Positions 7,996-17,183 are shown, counted from the stretch's first letter. The stretch: DNA of 64,000 bases from Alteribacillus sp041949975 (GCF_041949975.1 NZ_JBHFQG010000004.1:143961-207960), one strand, 5' to 3'. Translations and numbers: made by a program. Notes: generated by a model from the sequence alone, not told the origin.

Positions 7996-8037
7996 AAAGA
8001 AGGGAATATTTTCAAATACCCTTCTCATCCAATAATT

Positions 8038-8451
8038 TTATTTTCTCATTCTTTTATTTAAGTCAGCTTGTATTTCGTTTGACTGTTTAAGCCAATCTTT
8101 GAGTTTATCCTCAAGCGTATTAAATCCTTGGTTTTTTTGGTTGTTGTTTCGGCTGCCGCCTTTAGGAGCGCTCCGCTGACTGCGTGTTTCTTTTCCTTCG
8201 GGGACAGGTTGAGTATCACGAATAGATAAAGAAATTTTCCCGGAATCCTCATCAATGGATTTAATCTTAACCTTTACTTGATCACCAACAGATAATGCTT
8301 CATGAATATCTTTTACATACCCATGGGCTACCTCTGATATATGAACAAGTCCTTGTTTGTTATCGTCAATTGCTACAAACGCTCCAAAGGGTTTAATACC
8401 TGTAACTTTACCTTCTACAATACTTCCAACTTCATACTGCTTAACCGACAT
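8038..8451 (-). CDS. yugI: S1-domain RNA-binding protein YugI (general stress protein 13)
   Basis: 137 aa. An N-terminal S1 OB-fold (residues 6-75) has the typical VGSIVEGKVTGIKPFGAFV opening and GLVHISEVAHGYVKDI. A basic, asparagine- and glutamine-rich linker follows, then an amphipathic C-terminal helix (EDKLKDWLKQSNEIQADL). Family members bind RNA or ribosomes and are induced by stress in B. subtilis. TTAGGAGATG precedes the ATG. The tail is hydrophilic and probably disordered. Confidence 0.88.
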   Translation of the reverse strand: MSVKQYEVGSIVEGKVTGIKPFGAFVAIDDNKQGLVHISEVAHGYVKDIHEALSVGDQVKVKIKSIDEDSGKISLSIRDTQPVPEGKETRSQRSAPKGGSRNNNQKNQGFNTLEDKLKDWLKQSNEIQADLNKRMRK

Positions 8452-8622
8452 GCAAACATCTCCTAACTATTTATTAGCCCACAAATTATAACATGAAATA
8501 CGAAAAACAGCAATTTTAGTACATACAAAAAGAAGAGAATCCCTCCTCAAAAACTTGACAATGTAGGGACTTATCCGATATTCTGTTTAAATGTCTAATT
8601 ATCTTTTAGAGAGGAGAAACCT

Positions 8623-9969
8623 ATGAGTAACACAGGAGACCAATGGAAGTCTAAAATAGGTTTTATATTGGCAGCGGCAGGCTCGGCAATCGGCCTTGGT
8701 GCTGTTTGGAAACTTCCATATGTAGCAGGAACAAGCGGGGGCGGCGCTTTTTTTCTTATATTTTTGGCTTTTACCTTAATATTAGGAACTTCCTTATTAC
8801 TCTCGGAATTCGTAATTGGAAGAAAAACACAAAAACCACCAATTCAGGCATATAAAGAACTGGCACCTGGCACGCCATGGTACTGGGTTGGAATTCTTGG
8901 CATTATCTCTTCTTGTTTAATTTTATCCTTCTATGCTGTAGTAGGCGGATGGATTCTTACTTATTTTGTCCGCAGTTTATCCGGCGGCTTAACCAACCCT
9001 TCTACTGGGGACTACGGAATGCTTTTTGAGAGTATTATTTCGAATCATTGGGAAGTCGGCATTGCCCACCTTGCTTTTATAATTATGACTATTCTTGTTG
9101 TGCAAGGCGGCATTCAAAAAGGGATTGAACGGGCCAGCGGTATTATGATGCCTGCCCTTTTTATCATTTTTATTGTTTTAGTATTACGATCCCTAACTCT
9201 TGAAGGGGCAATGGAAGGTGTCAGATTTTTCTTGCAGCCGGATTTCAGCAAAGTCGGCGGGGACACCATTCTATTTGCGCTTGGTCAAGCTTTCTTTTCT
9301 CTTAGCCTTGGGGTTTCGGTAATGGTAACGTACAGCTCTTATCTTGACAAAAAAGAAAACCTTGTCCGATCAGCTTCTTCCATTGTCGGATTAAGTATTT
9401 TAATTGCCTTCTTATCTGGTTTAGCTATCTTCCCAGGGGTTTTTGCTTTTGGGTTAGAACCTAATGAAGGTCCTAGTTTAATCTTTACCGTTTTACCTGC
9501 TGTATTTAGTGAAATGGCATTTGGCGGAGTTTTCTTATCATTATTTTTACTGTTACTATTATTTGCAACACTGACTTCTGCTTTTTCTTTACTTGAGATC
9601 GTTGTATCTTCTGTAGCAAAAAATCATCCTGGTCGCAGAAAAGCAGCGGCATGGATTGGCGGCCTTGGCATTTTCGTACTTGGCATTCCGTCTAACCTAT
9701 CTTATGGCGTGCTTGCCGAGTGGTTTGTTTTTGGAAATACATTTTTCGACAATATTGATTTTCTAGTTAGTAATATACTATTACCATTGGGTGCCCTTCT
9801 TATTGCCCTTTTTGTTCCATTAAAAATGAGTCATCAAGACCTGAAGGAGGAGCTGCTTCGCGGCTCCGGCCTGGGAGAAGAATTTTTCCGAAGCTGGATG
9901 GTCATAATTCGTTTTATCACACCTGTAGCTATATTATTTGCGTTTTTAGATGTCTTAGGTGTATGGTAA
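8623..9969 (+). CDS. Sodium-dependent transporter of the SNF/NSS family
   Basis: 448 aa, about 11 membrane helices. The first helix carries the family sodium/substrate motif GFILAAAGSAIGLGAVWKLP, then GGGAFF in helix 2 and LGQAFFSLSLGVSVM in helix 6. Such proteins import amino acids with Na+. GAGAGGAGAAACCT precedes the ATG. Unlike the second SNF transporter at 44351, no small subunit follows. B. subtilis YocR and YhdH are the nearest named relatives. Substrate unknown. Confidence 0.9.
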   Translation: MSNTGDQWKSKIGFILAAAGSAIGLGAVWKLPYVAGTSGGGAFFLIFLAFTLILGTSLLLSEFVIGRKTQKPPIQAYKELAPGTPWYWVGILGIISSCLILSFYAVVGGWILTYFVRSLSGGLTNPSTGDYGMLFESIISNHWEVGIAHLAFIIMTILVVQGGIQKGIERASGIMMPALFIIFIVLVLRSLTLEGAMEGVRFFLQPDFSKVGGDTILFALGQAFFSLSLGVSVMVTYSSYLDKKENLVRSASSIVGLSILIAFLSGLAIFPGVFAFGLEPNEGPSLIFTVLPAVFSEMAFGGVFLSLFLLLLLFATLTSAFSLLEIVVSSVAKNHPGRRKAAAWIGGLGIFVLGIPSNLSYGVLAEWFVFGNTFFDNIDFLVSNILLPLGALLIALFVPLKMSHQDLKEELLRGSGLGEEFFRSWMVIIRFITPVAILFAFLDVLGVW

Positions 9970-10035
9970 AAATTTCAAATTCAGGGATTAAAAAGTAAAA
10001 AAGAGGGAAAATAATAATGTATTCCCCCTCTTTAG

Positions 10036-10067
10036 AGACAAAGCAGCTATCGCTTTGTCTTTTTTTA
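10036..10067 (+). terminator. Terminator of the SNF transporter
   Basis: A 9-bp stem (10036-10044 with 10052-10060) is followed by TTTTTTT. A weaker GAGGG/CCCTC hairpin lies just upstream. Confidence 0.85.
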
Positions 10068-10081
10068 TTAGAAGATTAAAA

Positions 10082-10105
10082 ACCTGCACCTTATTAGGCG
10101 CAGGT
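10082..10105 (-). terminator. Terminator of alaT
   Basis: Arms ACCTGCACC and GGCGCAGGT pair over 9 bp with one G-U. On the minus strand the hairpin lies just past the alaT stop and is followed by TTTTTA. Confidence 0.65.
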
Positions 10106-10116
10106 GATACATAATG

Positions 10117-11298
10117 TTAACCGTGTTTTTTCAAGAAACGTCCTATCCGTTCTATCGCTGTTTGTAACGAATCCATGGAGGTAGCATAAGAGCAGCGTAT
10201 ATGGCCTTCTCCTCCTTCACCAAAAACATCTCCAGGAACTACTGCTACTTGCTCTTCTTTTAGCAGCGCTTCTGCGAACGCTTCAGAACTCAGTCCAGTT
10301 TGTTCAATAGACGGAAAGGCATAAAAGGCACCACCCGGAAGGTGACATGACAGGCCAATTTCCGTAAAAGATTTTACGATAAAATTACGGCGCTGCCTAT
10401 AGCTGGTTACCATTCGCTCCACCTCTTCTCTGCCGTTCCGCAGAGCTTCCAAAGCCCCATATTGAGCAAGAGATGAAGCACACATCATCGTATATTGATG
10501 AATCTTAAGCATTGCTGCAGAAATATCTGTCGGGGCGCATACAAAACCAAGACGCCAGCCGGTCATCGCAAAGGCTTTTGAAAAGCCTGATATAAGAATA
10601 GTACGTTCTTGCATAGCAGGCAGTCTCGCAAAACTGTAATGCTGATTATCATAGCTGAGCTCTGCATAAATTTCATCTGATAGAACGAGCAGATTATGCT
10701 TTTCAATAACCTCCGCAATTGGTAGGAGTTCTTCTCTTGTCATCACTGCTCCCGTCGGATTATTCGGAAAACACAACATAACTGCTTTTGTATTTGGTCT
10801 AATAGCTGCTTCTAGTTCCTCTTTTGTTATTTTAAACTCATTTTCTTTTTTGGTTCCGATAGAGACCGGGACACCGCCAGCCAAAGAAACAATCGGCGCA
10901 TATGCTACAAAACCAGGTTCTATAATAATGACTTCTTCACCTGGGTTTACCGTTGCCCGCATAGCAATATCTATAGCCTCACTTGCTCCAACCGTTACAA
11001 TGATTTCAGATTCTGGATCGTAGGGGGTGGAAAACTGCTGTTCCAAATAAGCAGCAATTTCTTCTCTTAGTTCTATTATCCCGGGGTTTGCTGTATAAGC
11101 AGTGAACCCTCTTTCCATAGACGCAATGCTGGCTTCTCTTACATTCCATGGCGTTACAAAATCAGGTTCTCCTACACCTAGGGAGATAACATTCTCCATG
11201 GTAGAAGCCATATCAAAAAATCGGCGAATCCCTGAAGGGCGAATGTTTTGAACGGCATGAGAAAGCCTTCCTGTTTGTTTCATTGAAGAAATTGTCAT
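10117..11298 (-). CDS. alaT: Class I aminotransferase, AlaT (alanine transaminase) type
   Basis: 393 aa, PLP fold-type I. Visible features are ISLGVGEPDF (38-47), FPNNPTGAV (177-185), SDEIYAEL (207-214) and the catalytic lysine K241 in SGFSKAFAMTGWRLGF. The opening VQNIRPSGIRRFFD closely resembles B. subtilis YugH/AlaT rather than PatA. The expected reaction is alanine plus 2-oxoglutarate to pyruvate plus glutamate. The ATG overlaps the stop of the Lrp-type regulator alaR (ATGA), so the pair is translationally coupled. Role inferred from family and the conserved gene pair. Confidence 0.85.
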   Translation of the reverse strand: MTISSMKQTGRLSHAVQNIRPSGIRRFFDMASTMENVISLGVGEPDFVTPWNVREASIASMERGFTAYTANPGIIELREEIAAYLEQQFSTPYDPESEIIVTVGASEAIDIAMRATVNPGEEVIIIEPGFVAYAPIVSLAGGVPVSIGTKKENEFKITKEELEAAIRPNTKAVMLCFPNNPTGAVMTREELLPIAEVIEKHNLLVLSDEIYAELSYDNQHYSFARLPAMQERTILISGFSKAFAMTGWRLGFVCAPTDISAAMLKIHQYTMMCASSLAQYGALEALRNGREEVERMVTSYRQRRNFIVKSFTEIGLSCHLPGGAFYAFPSIEQTGLSSEAFAEALLKEEQVAVVPGDVFGEGGEGHIRCSYATSMDSLQTAIERIGRFLKKHG

Positions 11299-11789
11299 GG
11301 TGACACCACAATCCTTTTATCATCGTCGTCCTCATCACCAAACACAACCCCATCATGTTTGTAAGTTTTCAATCTGAAATGAGTGGTTGTTGAAATAACT
11401 GAATCTAATGCTGAAAGTTTTTCCGATACAAAGCTTGCAATTTCTGACATCGTATTGCCGTCAACAACGACAGACAAATCATAAGCACCCGATACTAAAT
11501 AAAGAGCTTTCACTTCCGGAAAGCGGTAAATTCGTTCTGCTACTTCATCAAAGCCAACGCCTCGCTGCGGAGTCACTTTTACATCAATCATAGCTGTGAC
11601 CCCTTCTCGATCATTCACCTTACTCCAATCAACGACTGCAGCGTAGCTTAATATTACTTTTTCTTTTTCTAATTTATGGATAATCGCCTGAACGTCTTCT
11701 TCTGATTTGTCTACCATTTTGGCAATGGCAGGAACATCCATGCGTCCATTTTCTTCTAATAATCGTAAAATTTCCAGCTTATCTTCCAC
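11295..11789 (-). CDS. alaR: Lrp/AsnC-family regulator AlaR
   Basis: 164 aa. An N-terminal winged helix (residues 5-60) has MDVPAIAKMVDKSEEDVQAIIHKLEKE. A C-terminal RAM/ligand-binding domain (70-145) follows, with DLSVVVDGNTMSEIASFVSEKL. The acidic tail (DEDDDDKR) is longer than usual. It is transcribed with and overlaps alaT by 4 nt, the arrangement of yugG-yugH in B. subtilis, where the regulator controls the transaminase gene. The effector is probably alanine, by inference. Confidence 0.85.
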   Translation of the reverse strand: MEDKLEILRLLEENGRMDVPAIAKMVDKSEEDVQAIIHKLEKEKVILSYAAVVDWSKVNDREGVTAMIDVKVTPQRGVGFDEVAERIYRFPEVKALYLVSGAYDLSVVVDGNTMSEIASFVSEKLSALDSVISTTTHFRLKTYKHDGVVFGDEDDDDKRIVVSP

Positions 11790-11973
11790 CTTGATGACTC
11801 CTTTCCATTGAAAAACCGTGCGCTAATTTTCATTAAAGCATAAAAGTAATTCTTATATATTTAACGTCTATCTTATCATATTCCACTATACTCGAGGAGT
11901 TGTATTTTCAGATTTAAGAAATTAAATAAAGGGAAAAGTAAAATGACATAAAAACATTAGGAGGGGAAATAAT

Positions 11974-12594
11974 TTGGCAGAAGATCTTCCTCATATTGAA
12001 GAAAAAGCGAGTGCAGCGTTACTCATTATTGATATGATAAATGATATGGAATTTAAAGATAGTGAAAGACTTTTTCCGCAAGCTCTCCAGGCAGCTGAAA
12101 ATATAGCAAGTTTGAAAAAAAGAGCAAAACAGCATGACATTCCAGTTATTTATGTTAATGACAACTACGGCCGTTGGCAAAGTGATTTCAAAGAGCTTGT
12201 AGACCATTGCAAGCAAGATACCGTAAAAGGAAAACCTATTACAGAGCTGATTGAACCAGCCAATGACGATTATTTTGTATTAAAGCCTCAGTTTTCGGCT
12301 TTCTTTGCTACACCGCTTGACCTGCTGCTTGAATATTTAGAAGCAAAAACGCTAATAATTACCGGGGTAGCAGGAAATATGTGCATTCAATTCACTGCAA
12401 ACGATGCTTATATGAGACATTATAAACTCTTTATTCCTTCGGATTGCACAGCTTCCAACGAAAAAGAAGATAATGAACAAGCGCTGGAATTAATGAGCAA
12501 GGTATTAAAAGCAAATGTTTCTTCTTCTTCTACTTATGACTTCCCAAAAATCTTAAAAAAAGCACGAGAATATTATACACAAGAAAGGAGCTGA
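11974..12594 (+). CDS. Isochorismatase-family cysteine hydrolase
   Basis: 206 aa, starting at TTG behind a strong AGGAGGGG. The triad of the family is visible: D20 in LLIIDMIND, K104 in LKPQFSAF and the nucleophile C137 in TGVAGNMCIQFT, the latter preceded by the cis-peptide VAG. Members include nicotinamidases, N-carbamoylsarcosine amidases and ureidoacrylate hydrolases, and nothing here singles out a substrate. It is cytosolic and stands alone between alaR and luxS. Confidence 0.85.
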   Translation: MAEDLPHIEEKASAALLIIDMINDMEFKDSERLFPQALQAAENIASLKKRAKQHDIPVIYVNDNYGRWQSDFKELVDHCKQDTVKGKPITELIEPANDDYFVLKPQFSAFFATPLDLLLEYLEAKTLIITGVAGNMCIQFTANDAYMRHYKLFIPSDCTASNEKEDNEQALELMSKVLKANVSSSSTYDFPKILKKAREYYTQERS

Positions 12595-12615
12595 CAATTT
12601 CAGCCCCTGTTTTCT
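12586..12615 (+). terminator. Weak terminator-like hairpin
   Basis: GGAGCTGA and TCAGCCCC pair around the stop codon of the isochorismatase gene, with TTTTC a few bases later. The stem is short and carries a mismatch. Confidence 0.4.
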
Positions 12616-12624
12616 ATGCGCATT

Positions 12625-13095
12625 TTAAAAGACTTCTTTTAAAGCATCTTTATCTTGTTCTAACCAATACTTCATCCATTTTTTTGCACCTTCAAGGTTA
12701 TGAAGCTTCGCTTGCCCGCACTGCTCTTCATTTGCAGCAGGCACTTCTTCTAAGTCCAATGAATAATTCATTGTTTTTTCCAGGACATCAATTAATTCTT
12801 CAATTTTAGGCTCACCGTTCATGATTAAATAAAATCCGGTCTGGCAGCCCATAGGTGACAGGTCTATAACCTCAAAATGATTGTATTCTTCGGCAAAACG
12901 GCGGATGTTTAATGCTAATAAATGCTCAAGCGTATGAATGACCGGCGGCTGAAGGTTTTGTTTATTTGGCTGGCAAAAACGGATATCAAATTTGTTCACC
13001 ACACCATCTGATCCAACTCGCTGGACGCCTGCATGCCGGACATAAGGTGCTTTTACAATAGTATGGTCTAACTCAAAGCTTTCTACACGAGCCAT
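12625..13095 (-). CDS. luxS: S-ribosylhomocysteine lyase LuxS
   Basis: 156 aa. Cleaves S-ribosylhomocysteine to homocysteine and the autoinducer-2 precursor DPD. The metal ligands are visible: H54 and H58 in the HTLEH motif (with general base E57) and C126 in EEQCGQA. The catalytic C84 lies in MGCQTGFYL. Length and domain are standard. AAAAAAGGAG precedes the ATG. It appears monocistronic. No S-box or other leader structure is visible in the short upstream region. Confidence 0.97.
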   Translation of the reverse strand: MARVESFELDHTIVKAPYVRHAGVQRVGSDGVVNKFDIRFCQPNKQNLQPPVIHTLEHLLALNIRRFAEEYNHFEVIDLSPMGCQTGFYLIMNGEPKIEELIDVLEKTMNYSLDLEEVPAANEEQCGQAKLHNLEGAKKWMKYWLEQDKDALKEVF

Positions 13096-13171
13096 TTTAA
13101 CACTCCTTTTTTATTCCTCTTATTATGATCATACAACGCAGAGGCTTTCTTTGGCAATGAAGACGATAATG

Positions 13172-13900
13172 TCACCGCTGCTTCAATGCTAATTTAACAT
13201 TATCTGTGAAGATAGCATCCACTCCAGCTGTCTTCATTTTTTTCATTTTTTCATTGCTGTTTACCGTCCAAACGTTCACTTCGTATCTCTTTTGATGCAT
13301 CCGATCTATAAAGTTTTTATTCGCTAAACGATGATGAGGGCAAATAGCATCCACTTTAGCCTGGTCTAGCCGGGTTTCAGGATAATAATCTTTCCAGTAT
13401 GAAAATTTTTTAGAAGAAGAGCTAAATAAGGATTTTCCGACAATCAAAGCAGTTTGAAAGGTTTCATTAATATTTTTTATTCTTTTAACAACTTCGTCTT
13501 CAAAAGAAGAAAACAATAAATGCTGCGTAGGATAAGAAGAAGGAAGAGCGGCAATAACTTCATCTTCTAATCCATGCTCCTTTAATTCAAGATTCAGCGG
13601 AATTACTCCTTTACACAGTTCAAAGACTTCTTCTAGAAGAGGAGGACGCCATCCTTCCTTGTCCATTGTGTTCTTTTTCCAATGTTCATACGTCATATCC
13701 TTTATTATTTTTCCGTTCCAATCAGGGTTATGAGCACAGACTAACTTTCCATCTTTCGTTTTTCTTATATCTGTTTCAATCATATCAGCTTGCAGATCTA
13801 TTGCTCGTTGAAACGCCTCTATCGTATTTTCTTTAATACTTTGAGTAGTTGATCCTCGATGGGAGATAATTTGTAAACGCGTTTTTGTTGATGATTTCAT
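13172..13900 (-). CDS. Glycerophosphodiester phosphodiesterase
   Basis: 242 aa TIM barrel. The GDPD signature is complete: H14 and R15 in ISHRGSTTQ, E42 and D44 in IETDIRKTKDG, and H57 in CAHNPDW. C-terminal VNVWTVNSNEKMKKMK and VDAIFTDN strands close the barrel. There is no signal peptide, so it is a cytosolic UgpQ-type enzyme that hydrolyses deacylated phospholipid headgroups to glycerol 3-phosphate. GGAGG lies about 14 nt upstream of the ATG and a weaker AAGGAT nearer. No operon partner. Confidence 0.9.
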   Translation of the reverse strand: MKSSTKTRLQIISHRGSTTQSIKENTIEAFQRAIDLQADMIETDIRKTKDGKLVCAHNPDWNGKIIKDMTYEHWKKNTMDKEGWRPPLLEEVFELCKGVIPLNLELKEHGLEDEVIAALPSSYPTQHLLFSSFEDEVVKRIKNINETFQTALIVGKSLFSSSSKKFSYWKDYYPETRLDQAKVDAICPHHRLANKNFIDRMHQKRYEVNVWTVNSNEKMKKMKTAGVDAIFTDNVKLALKQR

Positions 13901-14108
13901 AGATCCTTCATTCCTCCGTTTACACTTAAGTTGTTCACTACCTATTTATGTTGTCGTATTTATTATACGTTCCCGTTTTACTTATTCCAAATAAGAAAAG
14001 CATAAGACCCTAATGTCGATCTCTTTTCAGCGCTTCGTATTTATTTTATAATATTTAGAGTATCGAAATATTTAAGGATGATGACTTATTTTTATTGAAA
14101 ACAGAAAT

Positions 14109-15332
14109 TTGCTGATTATGTGGATTGCTAACTTTTTTGTGGCAGCAAGTGCAACCATGGTACTTCCTTTCATATCTTTATATATAGAAACGTTTGGAAA
14201 CTTTTCAGATGTTTATGTGCAGCGTTGGGCCGGCTATATTTTTGGGATTACTTTTTTAGTTGCTTTTTTTGCTGCTCCTATATGGGGTAGATTTGGTGAT
14301 AAATATGGACGAAAATCAATATTACTCCTCACAGGGTACGGTATCGCAATATGCATACTTTGTATGGGTTTTGCTAAATCTGTAGAAAGTTTATTTTTCA
14401 TCCGCCTGCTCATGGGTATTGTCACAGGATTTATTCCTACTGCTACCGCTCTTATTTCTGCTCAAAGTGCTAAGAAAGATGCTGGGGACAAACTAGGGAC
14501 CCTGCAGACTGGTACAGTATCAGGGGGATTATTTGGTCCTATGCTTGGGGGGCTTCTTGCTGACACTGCCGGTTACTTTTTGACGTTTATTATTACTTCA
14601 GGAGTGATTGCTGCTGCCACTACATTGGTATGGTTAGGAATCAAGGAAGTTATTTATACTGATAAAAATGAGTCACATCAACAATACTCGAGCAAAGAGA
14701 CATTGCTGTTTATATTTAAACGTCCTGTTTTAATCTTGATAATTGGTATTTCTATGATTATCCAAACAGCAAATTTCAGCATTCAACCGCTTCTTGCTCT
14801 TTATGTTAACCAATTAAATCAGTCAGAGAATATCGCTTTTCTAGCAGGTATGGCTTTTTCTGCAACTGGACTTGGCAATTTGATCGCTACAAGAAAATGG
14901 GGCCAGTACGGGGATCGAATTGGGCATGAAAAAATTGTATTGCTGCTTTTAATCCTTTCTGCCTGTTTTTTTATACCTCAAGCATTTGTCACCAGTATAT
15001 GGCAGTTAATAATTCTCCGCTTTTTATTTGGTATGCAAATAGGCGGATTAATTCCTTGTATGACAGCATACATTCGTCAGGTTTGTCCTGTGTCGATGCA
15101 GGGTGAAATACTTGGCTATCACATCAGTTTTCGATTTCTTGGAAACGTCATTGGTCCAGTAATGGGAGGGATTACAGCCAGCTTATTTAATATATCATCT
15201 GTTTTTATTGTTTCAGGTGTTCTCTTTATCATAAGTGCGTTTATTTTATGGGTAATACTGCAAAGAGAACGATTATGTCCTTGCCATCCATCAAAAGAAG
15301 AAAAAGTAAAACAGCCTGCCACATTGGATTAA
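14109..15332 (+). CDS. MFS efflux transporter, 5' end probably shifted
   Basis: 407 aa from TTG 14109, 12 predicted helices. It has the MFS motif A (APIWGRFGDKYGRKS) in loop 2-3 and a drug-exporter-like helix 5 (GGLFGPMLGGLLAD). The conserved N-terminus of relatives (ENRNLLIMWIANFF) starts before any start codon in this frame. Upstream, an ATG at 14081 would reach it if the T-run at 14089-14093 had four instead of five T's. The TTG has no ribosome binding site. Either the real start is a rare ATT codon (14088/14094), or there is a one-base indel or sequencing error. MdtG/YfmO-type multidrug exporters are the nearest group. Confidence 0.8.
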   Translation: MLIMWIANFFVAASATMVLPFISLYIETFGNFSDVYVQRWAGYIFGITFLVAFFAAPIWGRFGDKYGRKSILLLTGYGIAICILCMGFAKSVESLFFIRLLMGIVTGFIPTATALISAQSAKKDAGDKLGTLQTGTVSGGLFGPMLGGLLADTAGYFLTFIITSGVIAAATTLVWLGIKEVIYTDKNESHQQYSSKETLLFIFKRPVLILIIGISMIIQTANFSIQPLLALYVNQLNQSENIAFLAGMAFSATGLGNLIATRKWGQYGDRIGHEKIVLLLLILSACFFIPQAFVTSIWQLIILRFLFGMQIGGLIPCMTAYIRQVCPVSMQGEILGYHISFRFLGNVIGPVMGGITASLFNISSVFIVSGVLFIISAFILWVILQRERLCPCHPSKEEKVKQPATLD

Positions 15333-15337
15333 GCATT

Positions 15338-15368
15338 TCGTTAACCTAAATAAAAATTAAGTTGACGA
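15338..15368 (+). promoter_or_regulatory. BirA-type biotin operator upstream of bioY
   Basis: An imperfect palindrome has half-sites TCGTTAACCTAA and TTAAGTTGACGA separated by 7 bp. It resembles the BirA operator of Bacillales (GTTAAC half-sites) and overlaps a TTGACG -35 element (15362-15367) with TATACT at 15384-15389 (16-bp spacer). Binding of biotin-loaded BirA here would block bioY transcription. Inferred from sequence only. Confidence 0.7.
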
Positions 15369-15422
15369 TAAGCCTTTTATTCCTATACTATAATAAAAAA
15401 GCAGTTACATAAAAGGCAGGCG

Positions 15423-16022
15423 ATGGTTGTGAAGTTAAAACCAATTGAAATGGTTTTGGCAGCACTGTTTGCCGCTCTCATGGGCATAGGTGCTAATATT
15501 ACAGCTTACTTAGTTATTGGAGGGGTCCCAATCACACTGCAGCCTATTATTGCAATTACAGCAGGGGCGCTTCTCGGAAGCAGACTAGGGGCTTTATCAA
15601 TGACGATTTATATGCTGACAGGCATAGTCGGCATGCCGGTTTTCGCTGAATTTTCCGGTGGATTCAGGGCCCTGGTAAGCCCTACTTTCGGCTTTATTTT
15701 ATCTTTTATACTTACAGCTTTCTTAACAGGGAAAATGATAGAACGTAAAAAGGATCCTTCTAAATTAGTATTTTTCACGGCTTCCTTTACTGGACTTTTT
15801 GTTATTTATTTAATTGGCACCAATTATATGTATTGTGCTTATCTTTGGATTGCTGAAGCTCCTGATGGATTTTCCTACTCGATGGTGTGGACCTGGATGG
15901 TGCTCCCTCTCATTAAAGATATCATCATTACGGCATTAACAGCAGCCACAATACCTAAGCTTTACCGTTTATTCCGAAAAAAAATCAATACCTCATTACG
16001 TCCGTCTCAACGCACAGCGTAA
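15423..16022 (+). CDS. bioY: Biotin transporter substrate-binding protein BioY
   Basis: 199 aa, six membrane helices. It carries the BioY signatures GVPITLQP (residues 37-44), TAGALLGSRLGALSM and FSGGFRALVSPTFGFILSF. BioY is the S-component of the energy-coupling-factor biotin importer and works with EcfA/EcfT, which are not in this window. AAGGCAGG precedes the ATG. A BirA-like operator overlaps the promoter, so expression should fall when biotin is plentiful. Confidence 0.95.
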   Translation: MVVKLKPIEMVLAALFAALMGIGANITAYLVIGGVPITLQPIIAITAGALLGSRLGALSMTIYMLTGIVGMPVFAEFSGGFRALVSPTFGFILSFILTAFLTGKMIERKKDPSKLVFFTASFTGLFVIYLIGTNYMYCAYLWIAEAPDGFSYSMVWTWMVLPLIKDIIITALTAATIPKLYRLFRKKINTSLRPSQRTA

Positions 16023-16055
16023 AAAAGGAACCCCGCAAACACGGGGTTCCTTTTT
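16022..16055. terminator. Bidirectional terminator between bioY and dctP
   Basis: A 14-bp perfect stem (16022-16035 with 16042-16055) with a 6-nt loop and A/T tracts on the outer sides. It serves both converging genes. Confidence 0.9.
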
Positions 16056-16060
16056 AAAGT

Positions 16061-17137
16061 TTATTCACCTTGAAGCTCTTCAATTTCAGATTCTATTTTG
16101 TCTAGTATCTCTTCTGCTTGATCACCAGCGTTATCTCTATAGAAATCACGCTGTGGAATAGCTAATTCACGGAACGCCTCACGCTGTTCTTCTGTTAATT
16201 CTGTAACTTCTGTTGGGTTTTCTTCGTTATCTTCAATTTCAGACAACAGTTCATCATTTAACTCGTCTTGAAGCTCAAATCCTACATCTCTCATTTCTTC
16301 TACTGTTTCATCAATCATTTCTTTAATATCATCTGGAAGATCATTATAGAAAGTCGGATTTACGGTTGTCATTGCTACATAAGTGTTGTGGTTAGAAATG
16401 GTCATATAATCCTGAACTTCATGATAAGAAGAGTCTGCGATAAAGAAAATTGGATTTTCCTGTCCATCTACTGTTCCCTGTTGAAGCGCCCCATAAAGGT
16501 CTCCTGCACTCATAACAGAAGGATCAGCTCCATACGCTTTATAAGATTCTTGAATTAAAGGAGAATCCTGCGTTCTCATTTTAAATCCTTCAAAGTCCTC
16601 AGGTGCAGTCAGTTCTCTATTTCCTGTCCATTGCATAGCCCCTTCTGTCCAAAAGGATAGAGGTTTAATGTCATTTTCTTCATACAATGCAGCTAAATCT
16701 TCGTTTAAGGCTTCACTAGTATTTAATAGTTCATGTGTGACTTCTTGATCATCTGGAAGCAAAAACTGCAGCGCAAAAATTTGCCCTTCTTCTACCATTG
16801 TTCCAGTAAACCCAGGTGAAACGATAGCAAATTCTACAGCTCCGCTTTGAAGCTGTTCTACTTGGTCCACTTCACTTCCAAGTCCACCAAACTCATAAAC
16901 ATCCATCGTAATCTGTCCGTCTGATTTTTCTTCCAGACGACTGGCAAATTCTTCTGCATATTCATACTGAACTTGTCCATCATTTTCTTCTGTTACGAAA
17001 CGCCATTCGTATGTTTCTCCTTCTCCCCCAGCAGAATCTTCATTCCCTCCATCATCAGATCCTCCACCGCAAGCAGCTAATACAAGGGAAGATACAAGTG
17101 CTGAACTAATTAGCCAGCCAAACTTTCTCTTCTTCAT
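16061..17137 (-). CDS. TRAP transporter substrate-binding lipoprotein (DctP family)
   Basis: 358 aa. A lipoprotein signal peptide (positive MKKRK, hydrophobic core, lipobox VLAAC at about residue 23) is followed by an acidic glycine-rich linker. The mature part has the DctP fold: YEWRFVTEEN, AGDLYGALQQGTVDGQENP and the conserved arginine in GFKMRTQDSPL (about residue 187) that binds the ligand carboxylate. It would deliver a carboxylate to the DctQM permease downstream. The mature protein is rich in D and E, as in halophiles. AGGGGGT precedes the ATG. Ligand unknown. Confidence 0.93.
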   Translation of the reverse strand: MKKRKFGWLISSALVSSLVLAACGGGSDDGGNEDSAGGEGETYEWRFVTEENDGQVQYEYAEEFASRLEEKSDGQITMDVYEFGGLGSEVDQVEQLQSGAVEFAIVSPGFTGTMVEEGQIFALQFLLPDDQEVTHELLNTSEALNEDLAALYEENDIKPLSFWTEGAMQWTGNRELTAPEDFEGFKMRTQDSPLIQESYKAYGADPSVMSAGDLYGALQQGTVDGQENPIFFIADSSYHEVQDYMTISNHNTYVAMTTVNPTFYNDLPDDIKEMIDETVEEMRDVGFELQDELNDELLSEIEDNEENPTEVTELTEEQREAFRELAIPQRDFYRDNAGDQAEEILDKIESEIEELQGE

Positions 17138-17183
17138 GTTACATTACCCCCTTAAAATTTCTTTAATTTATCTCAACCCCTGT

